Assembly: GCA_947302175.1 (NCBI GenBank)
Contig: CAMYVB010000013.1
Span: forward strand, 1 to 52,020
Direction: 5' to 3'
DNA length: 52,020 nt
From: an uncultured Bacteroidales bacterium
GTDB lineage: Bacteria; Bacteroidota; Bacteroidia; Bacteroidales; UBA932
Part shown: in pieces, positions 1-8,915 of the stretch
Numbering within the stretch: position 1 is the first letter of the stretch
Layout: every line of letters begins with the position of its first letter
Notes under the pieces: generated by a model
Seen by the model: the letters and a program-made list of their open reading frames with translations, nothing else
Told to the model about the DNA's origin: nothing
The model's database searches: none
Program-made: the position numbers and the translations under genes

Positions 1-52
1 AAAACTATTTTTGAATATTATTGTTCTTGAAAATGGAGTCCTATGCTCCACG

Positions 53-83
53 AAAATAGCTCAGCGGTTGCTGAGCTATTTTT
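53..83. terminator. Rho-independent terminator hairpin
   Basis: A 13-bp perfect stem (AAAATAGCTCAGC, loop GGTT, GCTGAGCTATTTT) ends in a T run. It probably ends a plus-strand gene lying off the left edge. The A run on the other side means it could also work on the minus strand. Confidence 0.7.
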
Positions 84-146
84 GTTGGAGCATTTCCTGT
101 CTTTTGCGGCGCATCAGGCGCGGCACAGGCCGCGTACATTTTCAGT

Positions 147-196
147 CCCGGACCCTGAGTGGTTCCTGAGCTTGCCGAAGGACCTGTCTAAGGGTC
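147..196. repeat. REP-like dispersed repeat, diverged copy
   Basis: This is a diverged copy of a repeat with core CCTGAGCTTGTCGAAGG that recurs at about 28.7, 45.2, 45.8, 45.9, 46.6, 50.6 and 51.7 kb. Here it reads CCTGAGCTTGCCGAAGG and abuts the stop codon of the dipeptidase gene. Confidence 0.6.
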
Positions 197-963
197 TAGA
201 GCTGCCTTACAGGATGGTTGAAATAGCTGTCCTTGAAGGGCTCGTCCTCGAGGGTGAAATGCCACCACTCTGAGTCGAGCGCCTTGAAACCGTGGCGCAG
301 CATTGCGCTGCGAAGTATCATGCGGTTGGCAAACTGCTCGGGGGTGATGGTGCGGCCTGCGGGGCTCTGACTGCATTCGCCTGTAAATACGGCCTCGTCG
401 GGATTGCCGCCGAAATCGGGATGGCTCTCGGGGCCGAACCAGTCGAAGGTGCCGCCCATATCGACCTCCTTCTCCAGGGCCATGTCGAAGAGGGTGAGGT
501 CCACGGTTGAGCCGCGGGTGTGGCCGCTCTTTTCCATTATGTATTCCTGCTCGAAAAGGACGCTCTTGTCGAGGTCGGGGTAGAAGTAGCGTTTCATCAG
601 GGTGTCGGGCACGTCGGCCGCCCAGCGGACGAAGTGGTCCACGGCCATCTGGGGCCTGTAAGCGTCGAATATCTTGATGCGGTAGCCCTGGGCGAGGAGG
701 TCGTCGCTGACCTGCCTGAGGGCTTCGGCGGCTTCGCGGGTTAGGAGGGCTGTAGGCTGCTCATAGCCGTCTATCCTTGCTCCGACAAAGTTGTAGGTGC
801 TGTAGTAGCGTATTTCCAGTATTGCGTCGGGGACTACGTCGGTGATGTTGACGAATGCCGCTTCGAAGGCTTTGTCTTCGGCGCTCTTGCTGCAGCATCC
901 TGCGCTGAGGACCGCCGCAGCCGCTATTGAAACGATGATGGCTGATTTGATGACGCTCTTCAT
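196..963 (-). CDS. ddpX: D-alanyl-D-alanine dipeptidase, VanX/DdpX family lipoprotein
   Basis: Zinc dipeptidase of peptidase family M15D, expected to split D-Ala-D-Ala or related D-dipeptides in the periplasm or at the outer membrane. The 255-aa product carries the family signature SGHTRGSTVDL (His148, Asp155 as zinc ligands) and EWWH (Glu232 catalytic, His235 zinc). Arg103 sits in the usual AYRP context. The N-terminus is a hydrophobic signal ending in LSAGC (Cys23), a relaxed lipobox, so a lipoprotein is likely. An in-frame upstream ATG at 1047 would add 28 basic residues before the signal and is disfavoured. A TATTTTTG box at 981-988 also fits a start at 963. No vancomycin-resistance genes are nearby, so a role in peptidoglycan dipeptide recycling or nutrition is more likely than resistance. 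Confidence 0.88.
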   Translation of the reverse strand: MKSVIKSAIIVSIAAAAVLSAGCCSKSAEDKAFEAAFVNITDVVPDAILEIRYYSTYNFVGARIDGYEQPTALLTREAAEALRQVSDDLLAQGYRIKIFDAYRPQMAVDHFVRWAADVPDTLMKRYFYPDLDKSVLFEQEYIMEKSGHTRGSTVDLTLFDMALEKEVDMGGTFDWFGPESHPDFGGNPDEAVFTGECSQSPAGRTITPEQFANRMILRSAMLRHGFKALDSEWWHFTLEDEPFKDSYFNHPVRQL

Positions 964-980
964 GTTCGTGTGTTTTTTTG

Positions 981-988
981 CAAAAATA
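981..988 (-). promoter_or_regulatory. Candidate -7 box upstream of the dipeptidase
   Basis: Read on the minus strand, TATTTTTG matches the Bacteroidota TAnnTTTG box and lies 18 nt upstream of the chosen start. No good -33 TTTG is present at the right distance, so support is weak. Confidence 0.3.
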
Positions 989-1205
989 GCATTTTTTTTG
1001 GACTTCTTGGCATCGGTCTTTTCGCTCCTGCGCTTCAAAATACCCATTTATTGGTATTGCGGCGCGTGGTGCTACGCTGTACTTTTGCAGCAATATTCTA
1101 CATTGTGGTTGTTAGAAATTAGAATTAGTGCTAATTGGTGGCTCCTCCGGCGCGACGCCGCAGGAGCTTTTTTCAGCATTTCCCTGCAGCCTTACTATAT
1201 CCAGT

Positions 1206-1347
1206 AGCGAAGTCCATGAAGTCGCCGTTTCATGACCTTCGCGCGGCTTGTCTTTTGCTCCACCCCCTCCTGAAGGCCCTCTAGGATAGGTCCCGACGGC
1301 GCAAGCAAAAGCGAAGTCCATAGAATCGCCCTTCCATGGACTTCGCT
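1206..1347. repeat. REPIN-like 142-bp element, copy A
   Basis: The element begins with AGCGAAGTCCATG and ends with CATGGACTTCGCT, so its ends are inverted repeats. Each end also folds on itself into an imperfect hairpin (1208-1242 and 1311-1346). The reverse complement aligns along its whole length with 3580-3721, which is also 142 bp. It fills most of the gap between the dipeptidase and the Y1 transposase gene. The rest of that gap (1048-1205) shows nothing I recognise. Two hairpin-forming ends in inverted orientation next to a RAYT-like gene is the REPIN arrangement. Confidence 0.75.
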
Positions 1348-1373
1348 CAACAGCCAACCGATGCCATACCCTC

Positions 1374-2312
1374 CTAAATAACAAAGCAGCGGTTCATCTG
1401 ATAATTAAAATAGGTCTTGTGATAATTGTCCCATAGTTCGCTTCGCAATATCCGGCTCAGATTTAACCTTTCGGAAACGGAAATCTCATAGAGGGTCTTT
1501 CCCGGATAATATATCGTGAGATACTTCCCGTCAATAATCTCACACAGCTCTAAGTCCGTTATTTTCTTTGGGTTATATTTATTATTCTCCCCTGTCAGAA
1601 CCTTCTCCAGATCAAAAGCGGGAATACCCCGCTCTATGAGTTCCGCCGTGATAAGAGGAGAATCTGATTTCTCTTCGCTTTGCTCATTGAGCAACCCGCT
1701 CTCATCTCCTATTCTATTCATATGATAGAGATAGTTCCTGGGAGAAATATACAAAGACTCGACCTGGGAAACATCCAGGACATCTTCCCGAAAGATTAAA
1801 CCACTTTCTTCCATCCTCCACCCGTCCGGCAACTTCACTCTTTTGGGCAGATGCTTATACTGTTGACTATGACCTAGTTGCGGCGCAGGTGTCTTTTTAC
1901 CCAGGTCCTTGGTGAAAAAAGAGCATGATGAGCTGTGTGGGTAAGCAAAGGGGGTAGGCGTCACGCCATGGTGAAGCCCCTGTCTAAGTACGTAGTTCGT
2001 TGCTGCAAGTTTGTGGTAGAATCCGTCCACTTCCAGGATAAAGAACTTCTCCTCCCCGAGACGCCCACGGCGTTTGTACTTGAAATTGAAGTATCTTGAA
2101 TATCCGTACCGCACTTTCGCAGACAAGACCAGAGGGTCTTCCGTCTGGACTAAACAGTGGAAATGAGATGGAAGGAAAGCTTCCGCCAGCAAGGTGGAGC
2201 CTGTTTCGTAGCAAGCAAGAGCGAGAGCGTTGAAGCCCCTTATGAGGTCATATTCGCTCCGGAACATCACTTCATCGTGAGATGAAAGACAGAGATGGTA
2301 GGTCTTTTTCAT
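1374..2312 (-). CDS. Y1 (HUH) transposase, RAYT-like
   Basis: A 312-aa protein of the IS200/REP-associated tyrosine transposase type. These enzymes nick and join single-stranded DNA at hairpins. The HUH pair is His50-Phe-His52 in LPSHFHCLV, which corresponds to the common family motif PNHFHLLL. A candidate nucleophile is Tyr108 in the context TNYVLRQGLHHG, followed by the YPHSS block often seen after the catalytic helix. The C-terminal ~150 residues are a family-variable extension that I do not recognise. The gene has no inverted repeats or target duplications of its own; instead palindromic 142-bp elements lie 27 bp past its stop and 1.2 kb past its start. That context favours a domesticated or REP-mobilising RAYT over a simple insertion sequence. 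Subfamily is uncertain. Confidence 0.8.
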   Translation of the reverse strand: MKKTYHLCLSSHDEVMFRSEYDLIRGFNALALACYETGSTLLAEAFLPSHFHCLVQTEDPLVLSAKVRYGYSRYFNFKYKRRGRLGEEKFFILEVDGFYHKLAATNYVLRQGLHHGVTPTPFAYPHSSSCSFFTKDLGKKTPAPQLGHSQQYKHLPKRVKLPDGWRMEESGLIFREDVLDVSQVESLYISPRNYLYHMNRIGDESGLLNEQSEEKSDSPLITAELIERGIPAFDLEKVLTGENNKYNPKKITDLELCEIIDGKYLTIYYPGKTLYEISVSERLNLSRILRSELWDNYHKTYFNYQMNRCFVI

Positions 2313-2462
2313 TGCACTTCGTTTTCAAGAATCACTAAACCAACAGCACAATTCGTCCGCCGCATCTGGAGCCACAGTCGAAATGCTTCCCTCAAAATTA
2401 TTCATAAATACTGACTTTCAAAAGATAAATCGCTATCTTGTGCATGGTAACTTTTTTTTATC

Positions 2463-3554
2463 ATGAAACGACTTCTCCCCGGCTTTATTGCACTCCTCGC
2501 CGCAGTTTCCATGTTCGCGTCCTGCGAATGCGCCACAAAGACCTCTTATCCGGAGGTCGCCGCCCACCGCGGCTGCCACCTCGAAGGCCTCATCCCTGAA
2601 AACAGCATCGACGGCGTCGAAATGGCCGCGCGCTTCGGCTACCCTGCCATCGAGATTGACGTCAAATACACCCTGGACAGCGTCATGGTCGTCATGCACG
2701 ACGGCACCATCAACCGCACCATGCGCACCCGCGATGGCTACGCCCCCATCGAGGAGAAAGTCTGGGTCAAAAACAGCACTTTCGAAGAGCTGCGCGAAGG
2801 CTATGTCCTCGCCTCAGAGGACCCCGCGCGTCGCCGCCCCATCCCTACGCTGCAGGAAATCCTCGACAAATGCCTCGAATGCGGCATCCATCCCATACTC
2901 CACAGCGAAGTGCCTGAGTCCTACAAACTTGCAAAGAGCATGTTCGGCGACGGCTGGACGGCCTTCTCCGACAAGTTCGACTGCATGCAGTACGCCCGCA
3001 GCATTTCGCTTTGCCGCATACTCTGGGACCCAGGCAAGCGCAGCGCTGAGCAGACCGCCGAAATGCTAAGGCCCCTCGGCGGCCCCATAGGCATGTCCAC
3101 GATGAACTACCACATGCTGCGCAAGGACTACTACGACGCCATGCACGCCGAAGGCATGATATGCCAGTCGAGCATTTTCCCTTCCCCCCGCGAAGCGGAT
3201 GCAATAATCGAGGGCGCAGACATAATTCTCAGCGACTTCTGCTGGCTGCAGGGCGATGCTTTCAAGCCCGTCGCCGCCTTGTCTAAACGCAAAACGACAA
3301 TGGCCCCGGGCACAACGCTAAGCTACGAGTGCCCCGTCAGCCCCGAATTCGGCGCAGTGACCGTCGAACTCGACATCGATGGCGAAGCAACTCTCACCGT
3401 GAATGGCAAGTGGAAATACGAAATCCCCCGCGAATGCGGCGACGGCCACGTCGTTCTCGGCTTCAGGAGCCTGCGCCTAACCCCCAGCGTCGAGCTCTTT
3501 TCCGAGCGAGGCTGCACTCTCCGCAATCTGAAAGTGAAACACTATTCGCTCTGA
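2463..3554 (+). CDS. Glycerophosphodiester phosphodiesterase family lipoprotein
   Basis: Predicted to hydrolyse glycerophosphodiesters to glycerol-3-phosphate and an alcohol outside the cytoplasm. The N-terminus is a lipoprotein signal with Cys21. The GDPD signature is complete: His35-Arg36-Gly, PENS at 45-48, EIDV with Glu64 and Asp66 as metal ligands, and the second catalytic His79 in HDGTINRT. The enzymatic barrel ends near residue 270. Residues ~275-363 form an extra beta-rich domain ending in LRNLKVKHY that is not part of the minimal enzyme and may bind a ligand. The gene stands alone on the plus strand, divergent from the Y1 transposase, and the two are enclosed by inverted 142-bp repeats. 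Transcription may end at the first hairpin of the right copy (3581-3620, followed by T residues). Confidence 0.88.
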   Translation: MKRLLPGFIALLAAVSMFASCECATKTSYPEVAAHRGCHLEGLIPENSIDGVEMAARFGYPAIEIDVKYTLDSVMVVMHDGTINRTMRTRDGYAPIEEKVWVKNSTFEELREGYVLASEDPARRRPIPTLQEILDKCLECGIHPILHSEVPESYKLAKSMFGDGWTAFSDKFDCMQYARSISLCRILWDPGKRSAEQTAEMLRPLGGPIGMSTMNYHMLRKDYYDAMHAEGMICQSSIFPSPREADAIIEGADIILSDFCWLQGDAFKPVAALSKRKTTMAPGTTLSYECPVSPEFGAVTVELDIDGEATLTVNGKWKYEIPRECGDGHVVLGFRSLRLTPSVELFSERGCTLRNLKVKHYSL

Positions 3555-3579
3555 GCGACGATGCATGGCTAAATGTTTG

Positions 3580-3721
3580 AGCGAAGTCCATGGAATGGCG
3601 ATTCTATGGACTTCGCTTTTTCTTGCACCGTCGGGACATGGCTTGGCGGGCCTTCAGGATGGGGTGGGGTGAAAGACAAGCCGCGCGAAGGTCATAAAAC
3701 GGTCATTTCGTGGACTTCGCT
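3580..3721. repeat. REPIN-like 142-bp element, copy B (inverted relative to copy A)
   Basis: It starts AGCGAAGTCCATGG and ends GTGGACTTCGCT. Hairpins form at 3581-3616 (near-perfect 15-bp stem) and 3685-3720. The first hairpin is followed by TTTTT and may also serve as terminator for the phosphodiesterase. It is the inverted equivalent of 1206-1347, with shared internal blocks such as GGGCCTTCAGGA and AAGACAAGCCGCGCGAAGG. Confidence 0.75.
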
Positions 3722-3786
3722 GTTTCTTTGAAGACAAACAACTTGGAAGTACAGCGGAAATGGCGTGAGTCGTTCGCGTCAACGGG

Positions 3787-4893
3787 TTAGGAGTGTAGGA
3801 CCGAGAGGATTTCGCGGGCGATAGTCCGTGATGGGCTGGGGGAGAGGGCGGAGCGGATGCGGGAGTAGCCGGCGAGCATTGCGGCGCGGCAGGAAGGGTC
3901 GCCCAGGAGGCGCGATAGCTCGGCGCCGAGGAGCGAAGGGTTGAAGTCCTCCTGAATGAGCTCCTTGAAGACTAGTGATCTGTCGATAAGGTTGCCGAGC
4001 GAAATGTACTTAATGTGCTCGAGGACCTTGAGCACTTTGCGCGCAATAAATGCGGTGATGGGCGAAGTGCTCCATACGACCACCTGAGGCGTGCCTATGA
4101 GTGCCGCCTCGAGCGAGGCCGTGCCCGAATTGATGATTGCTGCCGAGGCGAATTTCAAAACGTCGTACGTCCTCCCCGCAACAAGCGAGACATTGCTACT
4201 GCCTCCAATATACTTCTCATACTCAGCCAAATCGCGCCCCGGAGCGGCGGCAATGACAAAGTGGAGCGAAGGGTTCAGCCGCGCCACGTCCAGCACGACC
4301 GGTAGTGTGCGCCGCACCTCAGCCTCCCGCGAGCCCGGCAGCACGGCCACGCAAGGCCCTTCTACAATGCGCGTAAAGTGGTATGAATCAATATACTCCA
4401 CCAGCGGATTACCAAAATACCTGCACGGCACCCCGACGTTCTCGAAATACTCCTTTTCGAAAGGGAACAGAACAATCAGTTCATCCACATAGCGTCGCAG
4501 CAGCCTGTTGCGTCCCGGCCGCGAAGCCCAGGTCTTAGGCGCAATGTACCACACGACCTTGATACCATGCGCATGGGCAAAGCGCGCGATGCTCATATTG
4601 AAACCCGGGTAGTCGATAAGCACGACAGCATCCGGCGCGAACGAAAGTATGTCTCGCTTGCAAAAACCAAGACGCGACAGCAGCTGCCCGCCCTTTGAAA
4701 GGACGTCGCCAAAGCCCATGACAGCCCCTTCGCGGTAGTGCCTGACAGGCTCAATTCCGCCAGCGGCGGCCTGCATCATGTCCCCGCCCCAGAAGCGCAC
4801 GACGAGCGACGGGTCCTCAGCGAGCAAAGCCTTCAGCAGCAGCGAACCCTGCAAGTCGCCGCTGGCTTCGCCAGCTATGAGGTAGAGCTTCAT
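3787..4893 (-). CDS. lpxB: Lipid-A-disaccharide synthase
   Basis: Inner-membrane-associated glycosyltransferase (GT19) that joins UDP-diacylglucosamine and lipid X into the lipid A disaccharide. The 368-aa length is normal. The N-terminus KLYLIAGEASGDLQG carries the GEASGD signature. Further family blocks are the DYPGFN region, VWYIAPKTWASRPGR and LPGSREAEV, plus the late SGTASLEAALIGTPQVV nucleotide-sugar block. The ATG start lies 13 nt after the surE stop, so surE and lpxB form a two-gene operon, an arrangement common in Bacteroidota. This shows that the organism makes lipid A. Confidence 0.95.
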   Translation of the reverse strand: MKLYLIAGEASGDLQGSLLLKALLAEDPSLVVRFWGGDMMQAAAGGIEPVRHYREGAVMGFGDVLSKGGQLLSRLGFCKRDILSFAPDAVVLIDYPGFNMSIARFAHAHGIKVVWYIAPKTWASRPGRNRLLRRYVDELIVLFPFEKEYFENVGVPCRYFGNPLVEYIDSYHFTRIVEGPCVAVLPGSREAEVRRTLPVVLDVARLNPSLHFVIAAAPGRDLAEYEKYIGGSSNVSLVAGRTYDVLKFASAAIINSGTASLEAALIGTPQVVVWSTSPITAFIARKVLKVLEHIKYISLGNLIDRSLVFKELIQEDFNPSLLGAELSRLLGDPSCRAAMLAGYSRIRSALSPSPSRTIAREILSVLHS

Positions 4894-4906
4894 CGCAAAA
4901 AGAAAG

Positions 4907-5716
4907 TCAGCGCACTCCGAGTTTGAGGCCCCTCAGGCGCTCGTTCTCGTCGGCGTCGAATGACATGATATTGAGAGCCGTGACCGTTATCCAGTCTTCG
5001 GCAATGAGATTCACGTCGCAGTCGGGAGCGTTGTCCTCGTCCAGCTCCACGTCGCCCTGCATCCTGAAGAGGGACTCTCCCTCCTCGGGGTAGGCGACGG
5101 GGCCTCCGGGGACGTTCACCCAGCCCTCGTATTCCCTGACCCAGCGGATGACGCCGGGTGCGCAAACCTTCACCCCCTTGACCCTTTCCGGGCTCACGGC
5201 GGGGAAGTTGATATTGTAGACCATGCCGAAGCGCCTGGCGGGGGAGGCGAGTATCTTCTCGAGGATTCCGGGAAGGAAGACCCTCACGCACTCGAAATCC
5301 TCCTCCGTGGGGTAGAGATTGTCGAGGGAAAGCGCCACGGCGGTTACGCCCGAAAGCGCGGCTTCCTCCGCGGCACCCACGGTGCCGGAGTAAAGCGCGG
5401 CGCTGGCGTAATTGCCGCCGTGATTGATGCCGCTCAGCACGAGGCCGGGCTTGTCGCCCTCTGCGCAGAGGATTGACATGTAGTATTTTACGCAGCTGGC
5501 AGGAGTGCCGTCCACGTAGTACCACGATTCTCCGGGCTCGTCGCTGACCTTGCGCGCCGCTATGGGCTTGCCGCCGATCGTGACGGCCATGGACATGCCG
5601 GACTGGACCGTCTTGGGGGCCACGACAGTGATTTCGCCCATGGGGCGGACTATCTCAGAAAGTACCTTTATGCCGAGGGACTCGTACCCGTCGTCGTTTG
5701 TAATAAGAATTCTCAT
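4907..5716 (-). CDS. surE: 5'/3'-nucleotidase SurE
   Basis: Metal-dependent nucleoside monophosphate phosphatase of the SurE family, cytosolic. The 269-aa protein opens with MRILITNDDGYESLGI, where Asp8-Asp9 are metal ligands. QSGMSMAVT supplies the next conserved block and SGINHGGN the metal-binding Asn. The ATG at 5716 is chosen. The frame could also begin at a TTG four codons earlier (5728), but the family starts directly at the beta strand MRIL. It is the first gene of the surE-lpxB pair and is divergent from gapA across a 91-bp AT-rich gap. Confidence 0.93.
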   Translation of the reverse strand: MRILITNDDGYESLGIKVLSEIVRPMGEITVVAPKTVQSGMSMAVTIGGKPIAARKVSDEPGESWYYVDGTPASCVKYYMSILCAEGDKPGLVLSGINHGGNYASAALYSGTVGAAEEAALSGVTAVALSLDNLYPTEEDFECVRVFLPGILEKILASPARRFGMVYNINFPAVSPERVKGVKVCAPGVIRWVREYEGWVNVPGGPVAYPEEGESLFRMQGDVELDEDNAPDCDVNLIAEDWITVTALNIMSFDADENERLRGLKLGVR

Positions 5717-5747
5717 AGTTGGATGCAAAAATATGTAGAATTTTTTA

Positions 5748-5755
5748 TAAATTTG
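5748..5755 (+). promoter_or_regulatory. Candidate gapA -7 box
   Basis: TAAATTTG matches TAnnTTTG 52 nt before the gapA start. No TTTG lies 19-21 nt upstream, so only half of the promoter is recognisable. Confidence 0.35.
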
Positions 5756-5795
5756 CGCGATTTTAAGTCAGACGATAAAGTTTAACTTTTTATAA

Positions 5796-6806
<1,011 letters not shown>

Positions 6807-6824
6807 TCCTTCGCTGATAAGCAA

Positions 6825-6856
6825 TAAAAAACCTCGCTTCGAAGCGAGGTTTTTTT
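6825..6856. terminator. Bidirectional terminator between gapA and pssA
   Basis: A near-perfect palindrome centred at 6840/6841 (AAAAAACCTCGCTTC then GAAGCGAGGTTTTTT) has A and T runs on both sides. It serves gapA on plus and pssA on minus. The pssA stop codon lies at its edge. Confidence 0.9.
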
Positions 6857-7574
6857 ATACCTTGAAAAGCGCTAAGGCTAAATTCAACAATACGTAGGCG
6901 AGCAGCGAAAAGAGCACTGCGAGCGACCAGTTGAGCCCGAGGGCCGCAACGACCGCAACAATCGCAACAAAGCAAATGATGAGGCTCAGACGCTTGGATT
7001 TCAGCGCCTTGCTGTCGTCTTTGGAGAACTTGAAGGAAAACATGGGAACTTCGCTCACCATGAGGACCCCGAGGCAGATGGCCACAATGGGGAAGAACAC
7101 CATGCCCGTGGCCCAAACGCCCAGGACCTCACCCACTTCGCTGATAATGAAGTAGCAGAGAGAGCCGGCGATAAGGGCGGCGGCGGGAACGGGGAGGCCG
7201 AGGAAGCCGTGGCTCTGGCGGTCGTCCACATTGAACTTGGCGAGCCTCAGGCCTGCAAATACCGCCATCAGCAGAGGAAGGTAGCAGAGAGGGCTGGTGC
7301 TGAAGGTGCATATGCTCATGAGGCGGAAAAGCATCAGGGCTGGCAGCACGCCGAAAGTCACCAGGTCGGCAAGAGAATCCAGCTCCTTACCTTTGTCTGA
7401 ATATGCGTTGAGCGCGCGGGCAAGGAGCCCGTCGAAGAAGTCGAAGACCGCGCCCGCTATCATAAGATAGAAAGCGATATCTATGCGCGCTTCGCAAACG
7501 GCAGCCACCCCGAGGACGCCTGAAAGCAGGTTCAGCGAGGTGACTGCGTTGGGGATGTGTTTCTTAAGTGGCAT
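6855..7574 (-). CDS. pssA: CDP-diacylglycerol--serine O-phosphatidyltransferase
   Basis: Integral membrane enzyme making phosphatidylserine from CDP-diacylglycerol and L-serine, the precursor of phosphatidylethanolamine. The CDP-alcohol phosphotransferase signature is complete at residues 45-70 (Asp45, Asp48-Gly49, Ala52-Arg53, Gly62, Asp66, Asp70). Several hydrophobic segments follow, including one near residues 195-225. At 239 aa it is the usual size. The start ATG overlaps the stop codon of the upstream C1 peptidase by one base (TAATG), so the two genes are translationally coupled even though the functions are unrelated. Confidence 0.94.
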   Translation of the reverse strand: MPLKKHIPNAVTSLNLLSGVLGVAAVCEARIDIAFYLMIAGAVFDFFDGLLARALNAYSDKGKELDSLADLVTFGVLPALMLFRLMSICTFSTSPLCYLPLLMAVFAGLRLAKFNVDDRQSHGFLGLPVPAAALIAGSLCYFIISEVGEVLGVWATGMVFFPIVAICLGVLMVSEVPMFSFKFSKDDSKALKSKRLSLIICFVAIVAVVAALGLNWSLAVLFSLLAYVLLNLALALFKV

Positions 7575-8800
7575 TACTTTATGCCGAGTTTGTCCTTTAG
7601 AGCCTGGGGAAGGGCGTCCTTATGGACCATGTAGTCAATGCTCTTGCCCTTGACGAAGTTCTCGGTGGCGTACCATATGCCTTTGTATTTGCCGGTCTCG
7701 CCCCAGGAGTTCTTGACCATGTAGTATTTGCGGCCGAACTGGTCTGTTGCGATGCCGAAAATCTGCATGCCGTGGTCGTCGGTGGTGAGCTTGTTGTCAA
7801 ACTCTTCCTGGCGCATTTCCTGGGTGGGGACTATCTCCACGGGGCTCTTTACCTCGGGCTTCGCGCTCTTTTTTGCGTCCTTGCCCTTGGGGGCTGCGGG
7901 GCCTACCCAGCGCTCCTGGTCGGAGCCGGAGGTCTGCTTGGCCTGGGTGTCCACAAGGGCCGCCATGCCGTCGCGTGTGAAGCCGGTCTCGGACACGTCG
8001 GAACCCCATGCCACGGTGTAGCCGTTCATGACTGCGCTCTCGAGCACTTCCATGAATTCGTCGATGGGGACGTTGTAGGCCAGGTCGCCCCTCCAGTTGT
8101 CGCATACTTCTATGGCGAAAGCTGTGTAGAAGGGATGGTGCGTAAAGGAGGTGAGGGTCACGTAGTCCTCGGGCTTGATGCCCATGGCGTCGCGATAAGT
8201 TGCGGGAGTGAACTGCTGGCCGTCCACGGTGAAGGTCTCGGGGCAGGGGCCGAGATAGGCGTCCAGGATGCCCTGGTAGGCGCCTTTCCATGCGGTGGTA
8301 AGCTTGCGGTTGGGGTTCTTGACTGCGGCGTCCACGAAGCCCTTGAGGACTGCGTCCATCTCGCCCTGGACGGGGAGGGAAGTGCCGTAGTTCATGCCTG
8401 ACATGGCGCTCTGGGGCACCAGGCCGTAGTCGCGTATTACGTCGAGCACGTCATCGGCTTCGCTGCCGGCGCTGAAACCAAGCTTGCCGTCCATGCGAAC
8501 GTACTTGATGCCGCGCTCGTAGTAGCTCTTGCTCACGACGAACATCTCGGAGAAGTCGGGATAGGCTTTCTCGTCGGTGATGCCGGCTATGCGTATGGCT
8601 TCGCTCTCGAAGAAGCCGATGGCGGAGAATACCCAGCAGGTGCCGCTGCGATGCTGATTCTTGACGGAAGTGATGGGGTTCTGCTTGACTACGGTGAACT
8701 GATAATCGGGGAAGTCAACGTGGGGCTTCGTCTGTGCCTGGAGGGCGGCGCTCAGCAGCATTGTCGCTGAGGCGATGAGGATTGCTCTAAAGAATTTCAT
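7574..8800 (-). CDS. Secreted C1-family cysteine aminopeptidase (bleomycin hydrolase/PepC-like)
   Basis: A 408-aa exported papain-fold peptidase. The signal peptide spans residues 1-22 and ends in LSAALQA. The catalytic Cys55 sits in QHRSGTCWVFS with the oxyanion Gln49. His343 (DDHGMQIFG) and Asn364 (VKNSWGE) complete the triad. The long insert between Cys and His and the overall length match the bleomycin hydrolase/PepC branch, whose cytosolic members trim N-terminal residues. The signal peptide makes this a periplasmic or surface version, as is common in Bacteroidales. It is transcribed ahead of pssA. Residues ~290-325 are a charged Lys/Ala-rich stretch that looks like a linker or loop. Substrate is not predictable. 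Confidence 0.85.
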   Translation of the reverse strand: MKFFRAILIASATMLLSAALQAQTKPHVDFPDYQFTVVKQNPITSVKNQHRSGTCWVFSAIGFFESEAIRIAGITDEKAYPDFSEMFVVSKSYYERGIKYVRMDGKLGFSAGSEADDVLDVIRDYGLVPQSAMSGMNYGTSLPVQGEMDAVLKGFVDAAVKNPNRKLTTAWKGAYQGILDAYLGPCPETFTVDGQQFTPATYRDAMGIKPEDYVTLTSFTHHPFYTAFAIEVCDNWRGDLAYNVPIDEFMEVLESAVMNGYTVAWGSDVSETGFTRDGMAALVDTQAKQTSGSDQERWVGPAAPKGKDAKKSAKPEVKSPVEIVPTQEMRQEEFDNKLTTDDHGMQIFGIATDQFGRKYYMVKNSWGETGKYKGIWYATENFVKGKSIDYMVHKDALPQALKDKLGIK

Positions 8801-8834
8801 ATAAAAATGATTAAGTTTTCCGTTGCAATGGGTA

Positions 8835-8860
8835 CAAATATAATAAAATTATTAATTTTG
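8835..8860. promoter_or_regulatory. Candidate divergent promoter boxes
   Basis: In the 115-bp gap between divergent genes, TATATTTG on minus (8835-8842) faces the peptidase and TAATTTTG on plus (8853-8860) faces the barrel-protein operon. Both fit TAnnTTTG. Neither has a clear -33 element. Confidence 0.35.
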
Positions 8861-8915
8861 CGCGTTAAACCATTTTTATGCCTTAAACCATTTACATAGC
8901 TTATTCCGGAAGAGA

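Noticed and set aside
196..963. Vancomycin-resistance (VanX) function
   Set aside because: No vanH, vanA/B or sensor genes are nearby. The lipoprotein form points to dipeptide hydrolysis in normal physiology.
1045..1062. Shared string ATTTATTGGTATT at about 1047 and 34858
   Set aside because: It is a 13-bp match with slight continuation but no structural context. It is probably coincidental or too short to interpret.
1112..1384. 90-codon open frame on the minus strand
   Set aside because: It runs through the 142-bp palindromic element and is not conserved in the inverted copy at 3580-3721.
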